Shown here in pieces: positions 17,774 to 26,891 of a stretch of 64,000 bases of DNA. The position numbers and the translations under genes are program-made. Under the pieces are notes generated by a model. The model worked only from the letters and a program-made list of their open reading frames with translations. It ran no database searches and was not told where the DNA came from. Position 1 is the stretch's first letter, and each line of letters opens with the position of its first letter. Source of the DNA: G963665185 sp049723905 (GTDB lineage: Bacteria > Desulfobacterota > Desulfovibrionia > Desulfovibrionales > Desulfovibrionaceae); the NCBI RefSeq assembly GCF_049723905.1, contig NZ_JBJKFD010000001.1:1364001-1428000 (forward strand), written 5' to 3'.

Positions 17774-19780
17774 ATGATTGAAAGAAAAAACAACCAAACA
17801 ACACCCTCCAAAATCCATACACAGTTCCTGATTCTTCTTTTTATCCTCCCGCTGGCCCTGTGCCTTTTCATGGTGCAGGCCCATGCCCAGGGGGAACAGG
17901 ACATCCGTATGGATTGCCAGGTTATGGTTCCGCACGGCACCTCAACACCCAACGCGCTGCTCCGTGTCCGGGTAACACCACCCGCCGGATATTATCTGTA
18001 TGCCAACGATGCCGGAGCCATGGGACTGCCCACCGTACTCACGGCCACACTGCGCAACAACTCACCAGAGAACTCACCCGATGACGACCCAACCGGGGCT
18101 CCAACCGGCCCCGCCTTTCCCGTGCGTTACCCAAAGGGCAAAAAGAAGTCGCTCGACGGAACCTCGGGCACAACCTATCGGACCTACCCAGGCCCGACCG
18201 ACCTGTACGCGGACCTGCCCGCAAACAGTGCAGGCAAAACAGTGCGCCTTTCCCTGAGCGGCCTGCTTTGCTCCGATACCACCTGCCTTCCCGTGTCGAC
18301 CACGACACATGTGGACCTGCCTGATTCCTTTTCCGGCCTGCCCACAGCAGGGCTGACGGAGCTCGCCAAGCTGTCGCCACCGCATGCTCCAGCCTCTCCT
18401 GAACCGCCTCAAGATACGAAGCTGACGACGCAAGGGCCGGAAAGTACCCCAGAGTTGAACTCTGACCAATCCGCTGCTTCCCAAGCATCACAAGCATCAC
18501 AAGACAGCCAGGACCAATCCATTCAGGAAGGTCTCCCGGCCTTTACTCCGCGCTCCTTTGCGCCAGGTCTGGAGGTCGGCAGTCTGGGCAAGGCCGCCCT
18601 TCTCGCATTTCTGGCAGGGCTTATCCTCAACTTCATGCCCTGCGTACTGCCTGTGGCAAGCCTCAAGCTCAAAGGCATTCTTACGTGTTGCGACGACCTT
18701 TCGCCCAGGCTCGCAAAACTCCACTTCCGTTCCTATAATATATGGTTTGCAGCCGGAATTCTTTCCTACTTTCTGCTGCTCAGCATCGTCTTCAGCAGCC
18801 TCGGCCTGGCCTGGGGAGAGATCTTTCAAACTCCGTCCATTGTTCTGGGGCTGTGCGTGGTCGTCTTTGCCATGTCCCTGAGCCTGTTCGGCGTTTTCAG
18901 CCTGCCGATAATAGACCTCAAGTCCGGCCCGCAATCCGGCTCTCAAACGCCTGCCAAAGCCTTTTTTACCGGCGTCATGGCCACACTGCTGGCAACGCCG
19001 TGCAGCGGGCCGTTCCTGGGGGGCGTACTGGCCTGGGTGCTGCTGCAGCCGCCGCTTATCATTGCTGTCGTCTTTTTATGTATAGGCTTCGGCATGGCAT
19101 CACCCTATTTGTTCATGGCTGCCCGCCCCCATCTGCTTTTGCCGTTCCAGCGTCCCGGAGCCTGGACCGGCACAGTGGAAAAACTGGCCGCCTTTTTGTT
19201 GGCGGGAACATGCCTGTACCTGCTGACCATCCTGCCAAGCGAGCTGCTCCTACCGACACTGTCCGTGCTTCTGGTCACCGCGTTTGCCGCCTGGATGTGG
19301 GGCGGCTGGACAGGACCGGAAAAATCCAACCGCCACAGGATGCTGGTGCGCAGCGCCGCGGTTATTCTGTTGGGTGTGTCCATCATCTGGGCACTTGCCC
19401 CGCCCCAGCCTGCCCCCACCTGGAAAGAGTTCGACGAAACAACCTTTCTGAACACACTGGGCGACAAACCCATTTTGGCCGAGTTTACTGCCGACTGGTG
19501 CCCCAACTGCATTTTCAATGAAAAAACGGTCCTCACCGCGGACAACCTGAATCGTTGGAAAAAAGCATACGGTCTGGAGCTCATCAAAGTGGACCTTACG
19601 GAAAATGATCCGCAGACCGAGGCCTTGCTGCACAGCATGAACAGCCGCAGTATCCCACTGCTGGCAATTTTCCCCACGGGCAAAGCTTCCCAGGCCCCCC
19701 TCATCCTGCGCGACCTGTACACCGCATCCGATGTGGACAAGGCCCTCGACAACGCCCTCACATCCTCAAAAACGCCCTGA
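17774..19780 (+). CDS. dsbD: Thiol:disulfide interchange protein DsbD
   Basis: The 668-residue protein has the three-part DsbD layout. An N-terminal signal segment (about 15-34) leads to a periplasmic DsbD-alpha-like domain with a Cys pair in LLCSDTTCLP. A Ser/Gln/Pro-rich linker follows. The central membrane domain of eight segments has the two redox-active Cys motifs FMPCVLPV and ATPCSGPF. The C-terminal thioredoxin-like domain has the active site WCPNC (Cys 576 and 579). It carries electrons from cytoplasmic thioredoxin across the membrane to periplasmic disulfides or cytochrome c maturation. No clear ribosome binding site precedes the ATG at 17774, but it is the only start that gives a full signal peptide. 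Confidence 0.92.
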   Translation: MIERKNNQTTPSKIHTQFLILLFILPLALCLFMVQAHAQGEQDIRMDCQVMVPHGTSTPNALLRVRVTPPAGYYLYANDAGAMGLPTVLTATLRNNSPENSPDDDPTGAPTGPAFPVRYPKGKKKSLDGTSGTTYRTYPGPTDLYADLPANSAGKTVRLSLSGLLCSDTTCLPVSTTTHVDLPDSFSGLPTAGLTELAKLSPPHAPASPEPPQDTKLTTQGPESTPELNSDQSAASQASQASQDSQDQSIQEGLPAFTPRSFAPGLEVGSLGKAALLAFLAGLILNFMPCVLPVASLKLKGILTCCDDLSPRLAKLHFRSYNIWFAAGILSYFLLLSIVFSSLGLAWGEIFQTPSIVLGLCVVVFAMSLSLFGVFSLPIIDLKSGPQSGSQTPAKAFFTGVMATLLATPCSGPFLGGVLAWVLLQPPLIIAVVFLCIGFGMASPYLFMAARPHLLLPFQRPGAWTGTVEKLAAFLLAGTCLYLLTILPSELLLPTLSVLLVTAFAAWMWGGWTGPEKSNRHRMLVRSAAVILLGVSIIWALAPPQPAPTWKEFDETTFLNTLGDKPILAEFTADWCPNCIFNEKTVLTADNLNRWKKAYGLELIKVDLTENDPQTEALLHSMNSRSIPLLAIFPTGKASQAPLILRDLYTASDVDKALDNALTSSKTP

Positions 19781-19849
19781 TATCTCCGCGAACAAGGAAA
19801 TCCCCGTTACCTGATTTTTTTCTCACGCAACACACCAGGAGTACGAAAC

Positions 19850-20458
19850 ATGAAGTGCGCGTTCTGTGACGAAAAGAAGTGCTATGGAGGCAAGGACTGC
19901 AGCGGACAAAAGGAAGAAGCGGTCGAATTGCTCCAAAATGAAGAAACCAATCGCCTTATGAAGGTCGCCGCCGCCATTGAGGCCGATCATTACATGCAGA
20001 TGACGCGGGTGGAGGAAACCCTGGAGTTTGCGCGCAACCTGGGTGTAACGCGCATAGGCGTGGCCTTCTGCCTCGGCCTTCCCAACGAGGCCCGCCGGTT
20101 CTGTGAACTGGCCGAAGAAGCCGGGTTCAAAACGTCTTCGGTTTGTTGCAAGATATGCGGCATCGATAAAAATGAGCTTGGCCTGAAAAAATTGTGGGGC
20201 CGCGAGGTGGAAGCCACGTGTAACCCCGTAGGACAGGCGCTGGCTCTGAATCGTGACAAGACCGGGCTTAATGTGGCCATAGGCCTGTGTGTGGGCCACG
20301 ACTCGGTGTTCTTCATGCACAGCGCAGCCCCCACCACCGTGCTGGTAGCCAAGGACAGGGTTCTGGCGCATAATCCGGTCGGTGCCCTTTATTCCAATTA
20401 TTATCGCAGGAAATTCGACCACGAAATGGACTCTTTAAAAAACAGGAAAGACAAATAA
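19850..20458 (+). CDS. DUF1847 Cys-rich protein
   Basis: The 202-residue cytoplasmic protein begins with a Cys-rich segment (CAFCDEKKCYGGKDCSG), followed by a helical region, then further cysteines in SVCCKICG and single sites near CNPVGQ and LCVGHDS. This pattern marks the DUF1847 family, whose members probably bind a metal or iron-sulfur cluster; function is unknown. CCAGGAGTACGAAAC precedes the ATG. The stop overlaps the start of the DJ-1 gene (TAATG), so the two are likely an operon and may share a redox or aldehyde-stress role. Confidence 0.85.
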   Translation: MKCAFCDEKKCYGGKDCSGQKEEAVELLQNEETNRLMKVAAAIEADHYMQMTRVEETLEFARNLGVTRIGVAFCLGLPNEARRFCELAEEAGFKTSSVCCKICGIDKNELGLKKLWGREVEATCNPVGQALALNRDKTGLNVAIGLCVGHDSVFFMHSAAPTTVLVAKDRVLAHNPVGALYSNYYRRKFDHEMDSLKNRKDK

Positions 20459-21027
20459 TGTTGGGAACAGTTCTCGTACCGCTGGCGGACGGATTCGAAG
20501 AAATGGAAGCCGTCGCTATTATCGATATTTTGCGCAGGGCCGGAACGGAAGTGACCACTGCATCGGTCAAGGACATCATGGTAACGGGTGCGCACGGCAT
20601 GGCTGTTCGAGCCGATACCACCATCGATACCTGCAGGGAGGCCACCTTCGATTTGATCGCCCTGCCCGGAGGCATGCCCGGTGCATCCAACCTTGCCCTA
20701 AGCAGCGACCTGACGACTCTGCTCAATGACCAGAACGACCGGGGCGGCTGGATTGGCGCCATCTGCGCGGCACCTGCCGTTGTACTGAAAGGGCACGGCA
20801 TTCTTCCGCAAGGGAAAATGGCCTGCTACCCATCTTTCCGCGACCAACTCCCCGAACAGCACAGAACGGACGACATGGTGGCCGTATCCGGCAACATCAT
20901 TACGGGAGCCGGCCCCGGAGCTGCACCGGAGTTCGCGCTGGAGCTGGTACGGCGTTTGGCCGGGGATGATATCAATAAATCGAATATCGTGTCACAGCTC
21001 ATCAAGGGCATGCTTATTCCCCAATAA
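20458..21027 (+). CDS. DJ-1/PfpI family protein
   Basis: The 189-residue protein fits the DJ-1 family in length and motifs: the N-terminal ADGFEEMEA with Glu15, the nucleophile elbow AICAAPAVVL with Cys103, and GGMPGA. Glu15 and Cys103 match the catalytic pair of DJ-1-type deglycases and glyoxalase III-like enzymes. It may remove methylglyoxal or act as a redox-sensitive chaperone. Its ATG overlaps the stop of the DUF1847 gene by one base. Confidence 0.88.
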   Translation: MLGTVLVPLADGFEEMEAVAIIDILRRAGTEVTTASVKDIMVTGAHGMAVRADTTIDTCREATFDLIALPGGMPGASNLALSSDLTTLLNDQNDRGGWIGAICAAPAVVLKGHGILPQGKMACYPSFRDQLPEQHRTDDMVAVSGNIITGAGPGAAPEFALELVRRLAGDDINKSNIVSQLIKGMLIPQ

Positions 21028-21321
21028 ACAGCCCACTCGGGAACCAACAGCCACAAAAAAAGTACGAAAAAGCATTTTTACACCGCTTTTTTGATTTTTT
21101 TTAGGTTTTTCTGGAAAATAATGCTTGACGAGACTGGAACAAAATGCAAAGCGTAGTGACTCTTGATGGTGGAGACTTTTTGGGGTGCAGATTCTACACA
21201 CGATAAGAACTACCAGCAAGATTATCATAACTGAGAAGACTGTCTTATGTGGAGCGCCTTCTTGGTTATAGGCGCAGTGTGCGTCTTTTCAAACGCTTTA
21301 CTTTTTTTGGAGATTTTTTTC
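21028..21321 (+). other. Long AT-rich leader of the RRM gene
   Basis: This 294-base gap carries T-rich tracts, a -35-like TTGACG near 21125, and just before the gene a small hairpin (GCGCC...GGCGC, around 21254-21275). No open frame with a good start is seen. The distance from the -35-like element to the ATG implies a leader of well over 100 bases, as in cold-inducible RNA-binding protein genes; this regulatory role is inference. Confidence 0.4.
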
Positions 21322-21585
21322 ATGTCGAAGAATCTGTATGTCGGCAACCTGCCCTGGTCTGCCACCGAACAAGAAGTCCGCGACACATTCGCCGCTCATG
21401 GCGAAGTCATTTCCGTCAAGCTGATCGAAGACCGTGAAACCGGTCGCCCCCGTGGTTTCGGTTTCGTGGAAATGGACGATCAGGGCGCTCTCGACGCCAT
21501 CGAGAACCTGGACGGTACCGACTTCGGTGGCCGTAACATCAAGGTCAACGAAGCACGTCCTCGCGAAAGCCGTCCCCGCTGGTAG
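21322..21585 (+). CDS. RRM-domain RNA-binding protein
   Basis: The 87-residue protein is one RNA recognition motif with little else. RNP2 is LYVGNL at residues 5-10 and RNP1 is RGFGFVEM near 44-51. The C-terminus is short and Arg/Pro-rich. Such small bacterial RRM proteins bind single-stranded RNA and are often cold- or stress-induced. The ATG at 21322 follows TTGGAGATTTTTTTC. An upstream in-frame ATG at 21247 would add 25 unrelated residues and is rejected. A terminator follows. Confidence 0.92.
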   Translation: MSKNLYVGNLPWSATEQEVRDTFAAHGEVISVKLIEDRETGRPRGFGFVEMDDQGALDAIENLDGTDFGGRNIKVNEARPRESRPRW

Positions 21586-21626
21586 GCTTTCCCCACTTAC
21601 GCCGCATTGATTCAATATGGCGATCC

Positions 21627-21657
21627 AGCCCACTCCCGCACGGGGGTGGGCTTTTTT
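21627..21657 (+). terminator. Rho-independent terminator after RRM gene
   Basis: AGCCCAC and GTGGGCT close a stem whose inner part pairs CCC with GGG, followed by six T. It begins 42 bases after the stop codon. Confidence 0.88.
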
Positions 21658-21883
21658 ATGGTCCCTCTCCCCACCAACTCCGCATAAAAGACAAGAACGT
21701 CCGTCCGAACGGCGGGCACACAGAGGCAAAAACAGGACAAGATACACTCCGTGCGCGGCGTTGGGCCTGTCTGCTTTCTTCCAAATGCCGCTCCCGTCGT
21801 TAACGCCGCTCCCGTCTTTGTCAGCAACTGCCACCCCACCTTTCTATGCTTGGAAAAAGACGAAAGCATGACGATAAAAAAAT

Positions 21884-21918
21884 AAACCCTCGCATATGCA
21901 ACACTACGCGAGGGTTTT
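21884..21918. terminator. Bidirectional terminator between RRM gene and pyk
   Basis: AAACCCTCGC at 21884 pairs with GCGAGGGTTT; there is an A-run on the left and a T-rich stretch on the right, so it can work in both directions. It lies between the convergent RRM and pyruvate kinase genes. Confidence 0.8.
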
Positions 21919-21957
21919 ATTTTGTCGTGGCAACAAGGCTCTCGTTGCCTTCGGCAG

Positions 21958-21991
21958 CCTGGTCCCCCGCACCGACAGTGCAGGGGCCAGG
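21958..21991 (-). terminator. GC-rich stem-loop just past the pyk stop
   Basis: CCTGGTCCCCCGCA pairs with TGCAGGGGCCAGG around CCGACAG with one bulge. It lies nine bases past the pyk stop codon on the minus strand. There is no T-run, so it may protect the mRNA 3' end, with the hairpin at 21884 ending transcription. A further small hairpin, GGCAAC/GTTGCC, lies at 21929-21949. Confidence 0.55.
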
Positions 21992-21999
21992 GATTGTCT

Positions 22000-23427
22000 T
22001 TATTTATAGTACAGCTTGATGGCGTTGGTGGGAGTCTGCCCGTCGGGCTGTCCGGGAGTGGGCTGCCCGGAAGTAAGCACCACATCCTCGCCATGGGCGA
22101 AGTCGCCGCATTTATCAACGAAATCCTGCACACGCAGGGTGTGGTTTTCTATGCTCTCGTCCGCCAGCACAGGCCGAACGCCCCAGAAAAAGCTCAAATA
22201 ATGCAACACGCTATTGTCCGGGGTAAGACCGTAAATGGGCATATAGGGCCTGCGGCTGGAAAGAATCCGCACGGTGCCGCCGGTTTGCGAATGGCTTACC
22301 AAAGCCTTGCTTTCGGAGTTCTGGGCAAGAAGACATGCCGAGTAGGCAAGATACTTGGGGATATCCTTGCCGTCCCGGGGCTTGTACGGCGCGGGAATGC
22401 GTTCCAGATAATATTCCTCGGCCTCGGCCGCAATCTGGCTCATGTATTTGACCGTATCCACGGGATAGGTACCCACGGCAGTTTCTTCGGAAAGCATCAC
22501 GCAATCCGCGCCGTCCATGATGGCGTTGGCCACGTCCGTGGTTTCCGCGCGCGTGGGGATGGGATTCTTGACCATGGACAGAAGCATCTGGGTAGCCACA
22601 ATGCAGGCCTTCTGATGGTGACGGCAGGCCCGGATGATCTTTTTCTGAATAACCGGAAGTTCGGCCAGGGAACATTCCAGCCCCAGGTCGCCACGGGCAA
22701 CCATTGCACCGTCTGTCAGGGACAGGATGGAGTCCAGATTGTCAAAGGCGTTGCGGCGTTCAATCTTGGCAATAACGGGAATCCAGCGATCGTGCTTGGC
22801 AATCTCCGCCTTGATGTCCTCGATATCCTTGCGGGTCTGGACAAACGACAGCGCCACGGCGTCCATGCCCATTTCCATGCCCTCGTGCAGGTCCTTGCGG
22901 TCCTTGTCGGTCATGGCAGGCAGGGCGTGGGACTTTCCAGGGAAAGCAATGCCCTTGTTGGAGGTAAGAAGGCCCTGGTTATGAGCGCGCATAACGAACA
23001 AACGGTCCTTTTCCACCACTTCGGTCACTTCAAACTGCAGCATGCCGTCGGAGAGGGAGACGGCCATGCCCTTATCCAGCCCTTCCAGCAAGGCGGGCAT
23101 ATCCAGCGGGATAAACAGCTTTTTGTCGCCCTTGTCTGCAAGGTCCGGCAGGCCCAGATTGACTTCTTCGCCCAATTCCACCTGCACCGGCGAATTGGGA
23201 ATCTCCCCGATGCGGATTTTGGGACCGCACAGGTCGCCCATGGCGGTAAGAGGAAAACCGAGTTCGCTCTCCAATTCTCGAATAATCTTCACAATGGGAG
23301 CAAAATGCTTGGCATCGGAATGGGAGAAGTTGAGACGGAAAATTCGTACGCCATTTTCCGCCATGGCTTTCATGGTTTCCTTGGTAGAAGACGATGGGCC
23401 AAGAGTAGCTACGATTTTAGTACGCAT
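22000..23427 (-). CDS. pyk: Pyruvate kinase
   Basis: The 475-residue protein is a standard-length pyruvate kinase. It begins with the typical MRTKIVATLGPSS, with NFSHSD (phosphate and K+ site) near residue 34 and the metal- and phosphoenolpyruvate-binding MVARGDLGLE in the barrel. ETAVGTYPV lies near the hinge, and a C-terminal allosteric-type domain follows (SHSQTGGT). It converts phosphoenolpyruvate and ADP to pyruvate and ATP in the last step of glycolysis. It is transcribed alone: convergent with the RRM gene and divergent from the M20 peptidase. Confidence 0.97.
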   Translation of the reverse strand: MRTKIVATLGPSSSTKETMKAMAENGVRIFRLNFSHSDAKHFAPIVKIIRELESELGFPLTAMGDLCGPKIRIGEIPNSPVQVELGEEVNLGLPDLADKGDKKLFIPLDMPALLEGLDKGMAVSLSDGMLQFEVTEVVEKDRLFVMRAHNQGLLTSNKGIAFPGKSHALPAMTDKDRKDLHEGMEMGMDAVALSFVQTRKDIEDIKAEIAKHDRWIPVIAKIERRNAFDNLDSILSLTDGAMVARGDLGLECSLAELPVIQKKIIRACRHHQKACIVATQMLLSMVKNPIPTRAETTDVANAIMDGADCVMLSEETAVGTYPVDTVKYMSQIAAEAEEYYLERIPAPYKPRDGKDIPKYLAYSACLLAQNSESKALVSHSQTGGTVRILSSRRPYMPIYGLTPDNSVLHYLSFFWGVRPVLADESIENHTLRVQDFVDKCGDFAHGEDVVLTSGQPTPGQPDGQTPTNAIKLYYK

Positions 23428-23890
23428 AATTCACCAACCTATCTATTGGTTTAACTATTTCACCAAACGCGAAATATTGTATGTAATGATTCTAGCCGTA
23501 GGTGCCGACGAACCACGGAACTTGCGGAAGGGCCATTCGAATGAGAGAGAACTCGCGTGTATGTTATAAGCTTATGCCGCCGCTGGCAATGACAGATATT
23601 TTTCTTTATCGTGTCGATTGGTAGCAACAGCACAACACGCCCCCAGAGCCATCCATACGAGGCCTGCTTTTCTATGAAAAAATAAAGCGCTGGCAGCCAT
23701 TCCGTCTTTTCCATGGCGATACTTCCAACGGAAAAGTCTTTTGAGAAACGGACAGACCTGCTACTTTTACCTCCAACAAAGCCGCATTCCCCCGTCGACT
23801 CCAAATGAAACTCAGGTGTGACAAACAGCCTGTGGGTCGTCGGCTTCCCCACTGCAACACCGTGGACCACGTCAGAAAAAGGCAGCCCCC
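23428..23890. other. Intergenic region between divergent pyk and M20 peptidase genes
   Basis: This 463-base gap should hold both promoters. Near pyk, ATAATTCACCAACC and AT-rich sequence precede the start. Frames read here (for example 23460-23915 on the minus strand) have no family features and run into the peptidase gene. I see no RNA gene or convincing repeat. Confidence 0.5.
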
Positions 23891-25033
23891 ATGCAATACA
23901 AAATTCCCGATCCAATCGAATTGGCCAAGGCGCTCATCCGACACGATACCTGCAATCCTCCCGGCAATGAAGAACCCGTGGTCCGTTTGCTGGAAAGTAT
24001 GCTTGCCGAAGCCGGATTCGCCACGAAGCGACACAATCTAAAGGAAGGCCGCCCCAGCCTCGTTGCCCAACTGCCCGGGCCCACGGATTCTGCCCCGTTC
24101 GTTCTTTGCGGCCACTTGGATACAGTGCCCGCCGGTGGTCTGGAATGGACCGACTCCCCTTTTTCCGCCTCTGTGAAAAACGGAAGGCTGTATGGCAGAG
24201 GCGCCTCGGACATGAAAAGCGGTGTGGCCGCCCTGACTGCTGCCGCCATGGAACACGCCCGCCAAAGGGATGCAGGCATCATTTCTCCCCAGCGCGGGCT
24301 CACGCTGGTCTTCACCGCCGGAGAGGAAACCGGCTGCGAAGGAGCCTTGCAAATGGCTGCCGATGGCGTTCTGGGGCAGGCCCATGCCGTGATTGTGGCG
24401 GAACCGACCTGCAACGTCCCGTGCCTGGGGCACAAGGGCGTCCTCTGGGTTCGCATGCAATTTCACGGCACGGCTTCCCATGGTTCCATGCCGGAGCTTG
24501 GGGACAACGCCATCACCAAGGCCGCCCGTGCCGTACTCGCACTTGAAGATTTTTTCAAGGAGGTCCCCAGCCACCCGCAGTTGGGCAAACCCACGATTAC
24601 AGTGAATACTGTGGGAGGACACCACAAGGTCAACATCGTACCGGACAACGCTTTTCTGGAGATCGACATGCGCCCCCTGCCCGGGATGGAACAGGAGGAC
24701 ATCATCAAGGCGTTGTACCAGGCGGTTCCCGATCCGTGCGAGATCAGCGTGCTGAATGGACAGCAAGGCATCTGGACCGAAGAGAAGTCTTTATTCGTCC
24801 AATCCGCCCTTGCCATAGTGGGAGAGGTAACCGGTACAAATCCCGAGGCCGGAAGCGTCAGCTATTTTACGGACACCTCCGCCCTTCTGTCCGCCTACGG
24901 TTCTGTTCCGGCCATAATCTGCGGCCCTGGCGATCCCGTCGTTATCCACAAGCCCAACGAATGGTGCGCGTTGCAGGAGATCGTTCAGGCCATGGACATC
25001 TACGTCCGCCTCTGCGCCCAATGGACGCGGTAA
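23891..25033 (+). CDS. M20-family metallopeptidase (ArgE/DapE-like)
   Basis: The 380-residue protein has the M20 di-zinc amidase layout. Metal-binding motifs are GHLDTVP (His and the catalytic Asp), GRGASDMKSG (bridging Asp), GEETGCEGA (catalytic Glu and metal Glu), and the late His in VIHKPNEW. A dimerisation domain with ASHGSMPELG and NIVPDNAFLEIDMR is inserted in the middle. Family members hydrolyse acetylornithine, succinyl-diaminopimelate or related N-acyl amino acids; the substrate cannot be fixed from sequence and no arginine or lysine pathway gene is near. The start follows AGGCAGCCCCC, a weak ribosome binding site. Confidence 0.88.
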   Translation: MQYKIPDPIELAKALIRHDTCNPPGNEEPVVRLLESMLAEAGFATKRHNLKEGRPSLVAQLPGPTDSAPFVLCGHLDTVPAGGLEWTDSPFSASVKNGRLYGRGASDMKSGVAALTAAAMEHARQRDAGIISPQRGLTLVFTAGEETGCEGALQMAADGVLGQAHAVIVAEPTCNVPCLGHKGVLWVRMQFHGTASHGSMPELGDNAITKAARAVLALEDFFKEVPSHPQLGKPTITVNTVGGHHKVNIVPDNAFLEIDMRPLPGMEQEDIIKALYQAVPDPCEISVLNGQQGIWTEEKSLFVQSALAIVGEVTGTNPEAGSVSYFTDTSALLSAYGSVPAIICGPGDPVVIHKPNEWCALQEIVQAMDIYVRLCAQWTR

Positions 25034-25186
25034 CAGCCCCACTCCGGCGATGTTCAACCGTCTGAACGCACTAAAAGTGCCGATTTATCAGTTGACCTGA
25101 CACGAAAAAAAGGTAGGAAGATATGAGGTCTCATATTTTGATATCCGCAGTGTTGCGGAGAGAAACTGAGAGTGCAGGAGGTGCAT

Positions 25187-25369
25187 ATGGCTATTGTTAT
25201 TGATGAAGAAGCATGTGTTGGCTGCGAAGCCTGTTGCGAAATCTGTCCGGACGTTTTCGGTTTCAACGAAGAGACCGAAAAAGCAACCGTACTTGCCCCG
25301 GACTCTTCGGCAGATTGTGTCGATGAGGCCATCGACAACTGTCCGGAGGAAGCCATCAGCCGCAGTTAA
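25187..25369 (+). CDS. Single-cluster [4Fe-4S] ferredoxin
   Basis: The 60-residue acidic protein has CVGCEACCEICP (CxxCxxxxxCP spacing, three cluster ligands) near residues 11-22 and a fourth ligand in DNCPEEA near 52. This is the monocluster ferredoxin type common in Desulfovibrio. The ATG at 25187 follows the strong AGGAGGTGCAT site; the GTG at 25172 overlaps that site and is rejected. It is transcribed after the M20 gene with a 153-base gap, so probably from its own promoter. Confidence 0.93.
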   Translation: MAIVIDEEACVGCEACCEICPDVFGFNEETEKATVLAPDSSADCVDEAIDNCPEEAISRS

Positions 25370-25380
25370 AAACGCCCCGA

Positions 25381-25419
25381 GAGGTGGCCGTAGAATGTTC
25401 ATGTTCTGCGGCTACCTTC
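25381..25419. terminator. Stem-loop between convergent ferredoxin and AraC genes
   Basis: GGTGGCCGTAGAA pairs with TTCTGCGGCTACC (two G-U pairs), a stem of about 14 bp with a short loop, flanked by TTCTTATG. It lies between the ferredoxin stop (25369) and the AraC-family gene stop (25420) and can serve both genes. Confidence 0.65.
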
Positions 25420-26247
25420 TTATGTCGGTTTCCCGCCAAGCAATCCCTTTATGTACACGCCGGGAGTCATGCCCATGAGCTTCCGGAACACCTTGCAAAA
25501 GTGGCTTTGGTCGGCAAAGCCCGCATCGTATGCGGCCTGCACCAAGCTCCCCCCCTCGGCCAATACAATACGCGCGGCGTTAACCCGTACCTGATTGAGA
25601 TACGCATGGGGCGGCATACCCACATGGCGCACAAAGGCCCGGCACAAAGCCTGCGGCGTACAGCCAGCTTCTTCGGCCAAATCGTCAAGCCGTATGGGAA
25701 CCGCATAGTCCGTTTCTATACGTCCCCGTACCAGACGCACCGCGTCCGAAGCTTTTGCGTGTTCGTACTCGTCCGGTGGGCCGGCAATGTCACGGAAAAG
25801 AACCTCACCAAGATCGAGCAGGCATTCCTGAGCCGACATATCAGCGGCGTTTTCAAGCAGACAATCCTTGAGGCGCATGGCCTCGGCAAACCCGACGCTT
25901 CCCAGTGGACCGGAAAGAACCGGCAAATCCTCCAGCCTGCGTCCGAGTCCGCAGGCCAGCCCATGCAGCACATCCTCTCCCAGACAGAACATGAGATAGG
26001 AACAGGGCTCTCCACCGGAACTTTCACAGGCATGGACGTCCTGCGCGCCGACCAATACCCCCAGCCCGGAACAGATTTCATGGTCCTGCCCCGCCAGATG
26101 CATACAGCGACGCCCCTGCTCCACAAAAACCACACAGGTACGCGAATGCACATGTCTGGAAACAGGCTGCCGCACATGGCGCGCAAACACTGCTTCCAGA
26201 CCATACAATCCGGCATATCTACGAAATTCCAGCTTTTCGCGGTTCAT
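25420..26247 (-). CDS. AraC-family transcriptional regulator
   Basis: From the ATG at 26247 the product is 275 residues: an N-terminal cupin-like effector domain (about 1-165, with RHVHSRTCVVFVEQG) and a C-terminal AraC double HTH (about 175-270). The HTHs show IRLDDLAEEAGCTPQALCRAF and the second motif with GFADQSHFCKVFRKLMGMTPG. The longer frame to 26511 would add 88 Arg- and Gly-rich residues overlapping the cupin gene and is rejected. Upstream is a cupin gene on the same strand with a 92-base gap, a likely target or partner. The effector is unknown. Confidence 0.88.
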   Translation of the reverse strand: MNREKLEFRRYAGLYGLEAVFARHVRQPVSRHVHSRTCVVFVEQGRRCMHLAGQDHEICSGLGVLVGAQDVHACESSGGEPCSYLMFCLGEDVLHGLACGLGRRLEDLPVLSGPLGSVGFAEAMRLKDCLLENAADMSAQECLLDLGEVLFRDIAGPPDEYEHAKASDAVRLVRGRIETDYAVPIRLDDLAEEAGCTPQALCRAFVRHVGMPPHAYLNQVRVNAARIVLAEGGSLVQAAYDAGFADQSHFCKVFRKLMGMTPGVYIKGLLGGKPT

Positions 26248-26339
26248 TGCACAACTCCGCGACAGGCTCCGGCTTTCCGTGTGCCGCATCCCGTCCCCAA
26301 CTGGACGAGATGTGGTACACGGACAAATTTGCAGACGGA

Positions 26340-26726
26340 TTAGATCAGGGCAGGGACGAACTTGGCAAGAATCATCAGGCCGTCTTCCCCTGCCTGAACC
26401 TTGTGCGAAACCCCTTTGGGGATAACCGCGCAAGAACCCACCGAGTATTTCAGTTCCTTGGTGCCCACCTGGGCCACGGCTGTCCCTTGCATTATCTCGT
26501 GCAGTTCCCACTGCCCTTCATGTACATGGGAATCCAGGCAGCAACCCGGCTCCACCCGAACCACATGGGAGCTGAACGTCCCGTCCGTCTCCTTGCCTGT
26601 AATCAGATGCCGCAAGGCAACACCCTTGAATCCGGGGTGGGCATTCCACGGCTTTTCCTCGGCACGTTCCTCACAACCGGGACAGACCACAATATCCGGA
26701 ACAAACCCCATAGTATCGTGCGACAT
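26340..26726 (-). CDS. Small cupin-domain protein
   Basis: The 128-residue protein is a single cupin barrel. The first motif is DSHVHEGQWELHEIMQG, with His and Glu metal ligands, and the second is GSCAVIPKGVSHKVQAG, with a further His. A CPGCEE pair near residue 15 may bind a metal. CGGAGGTTTCGATC precedes the ATG. No catalytic type can be named; small cupins of this kind are often metal-binding sensors or dioxygenases. It lies directly upstream of the AraC regulator gene. Confidence 0.85.
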   Translation of the reverse strand: MSHDTMGFVPDIVVCPGCEERAEEKPWNAHPGFKGVALRHLITGKETDGTFSSHVVRVEPGCCLDSHVHEGQWELHEIMQGTAVAQVGTKELKYSVGSCAVIPKGVSHKVQAGEDGLMILAKFVPALI

Positions 26727-26891
26727 GATCGAAACCTCCGTTGTATTGATGTTTCAATCCTGTCTACACAAGCAGACCGGCAAGGTATTGTACGTTTTTA
26801 ACCCTGGGGAAATGTAACGGGCACGACACTCAAACAGAGCTGCCATACGATGGTCTTTTGATGGTGGCGGAACGAACGCCCGCCACCAGAA

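Noticed and set aside
23460..23915. 151-residue minus-strand frame between pyk and the M20 gene
   Set aside because: No ribosome binding site, no domain features, and it overlaps the 5' end of the M20 gene.
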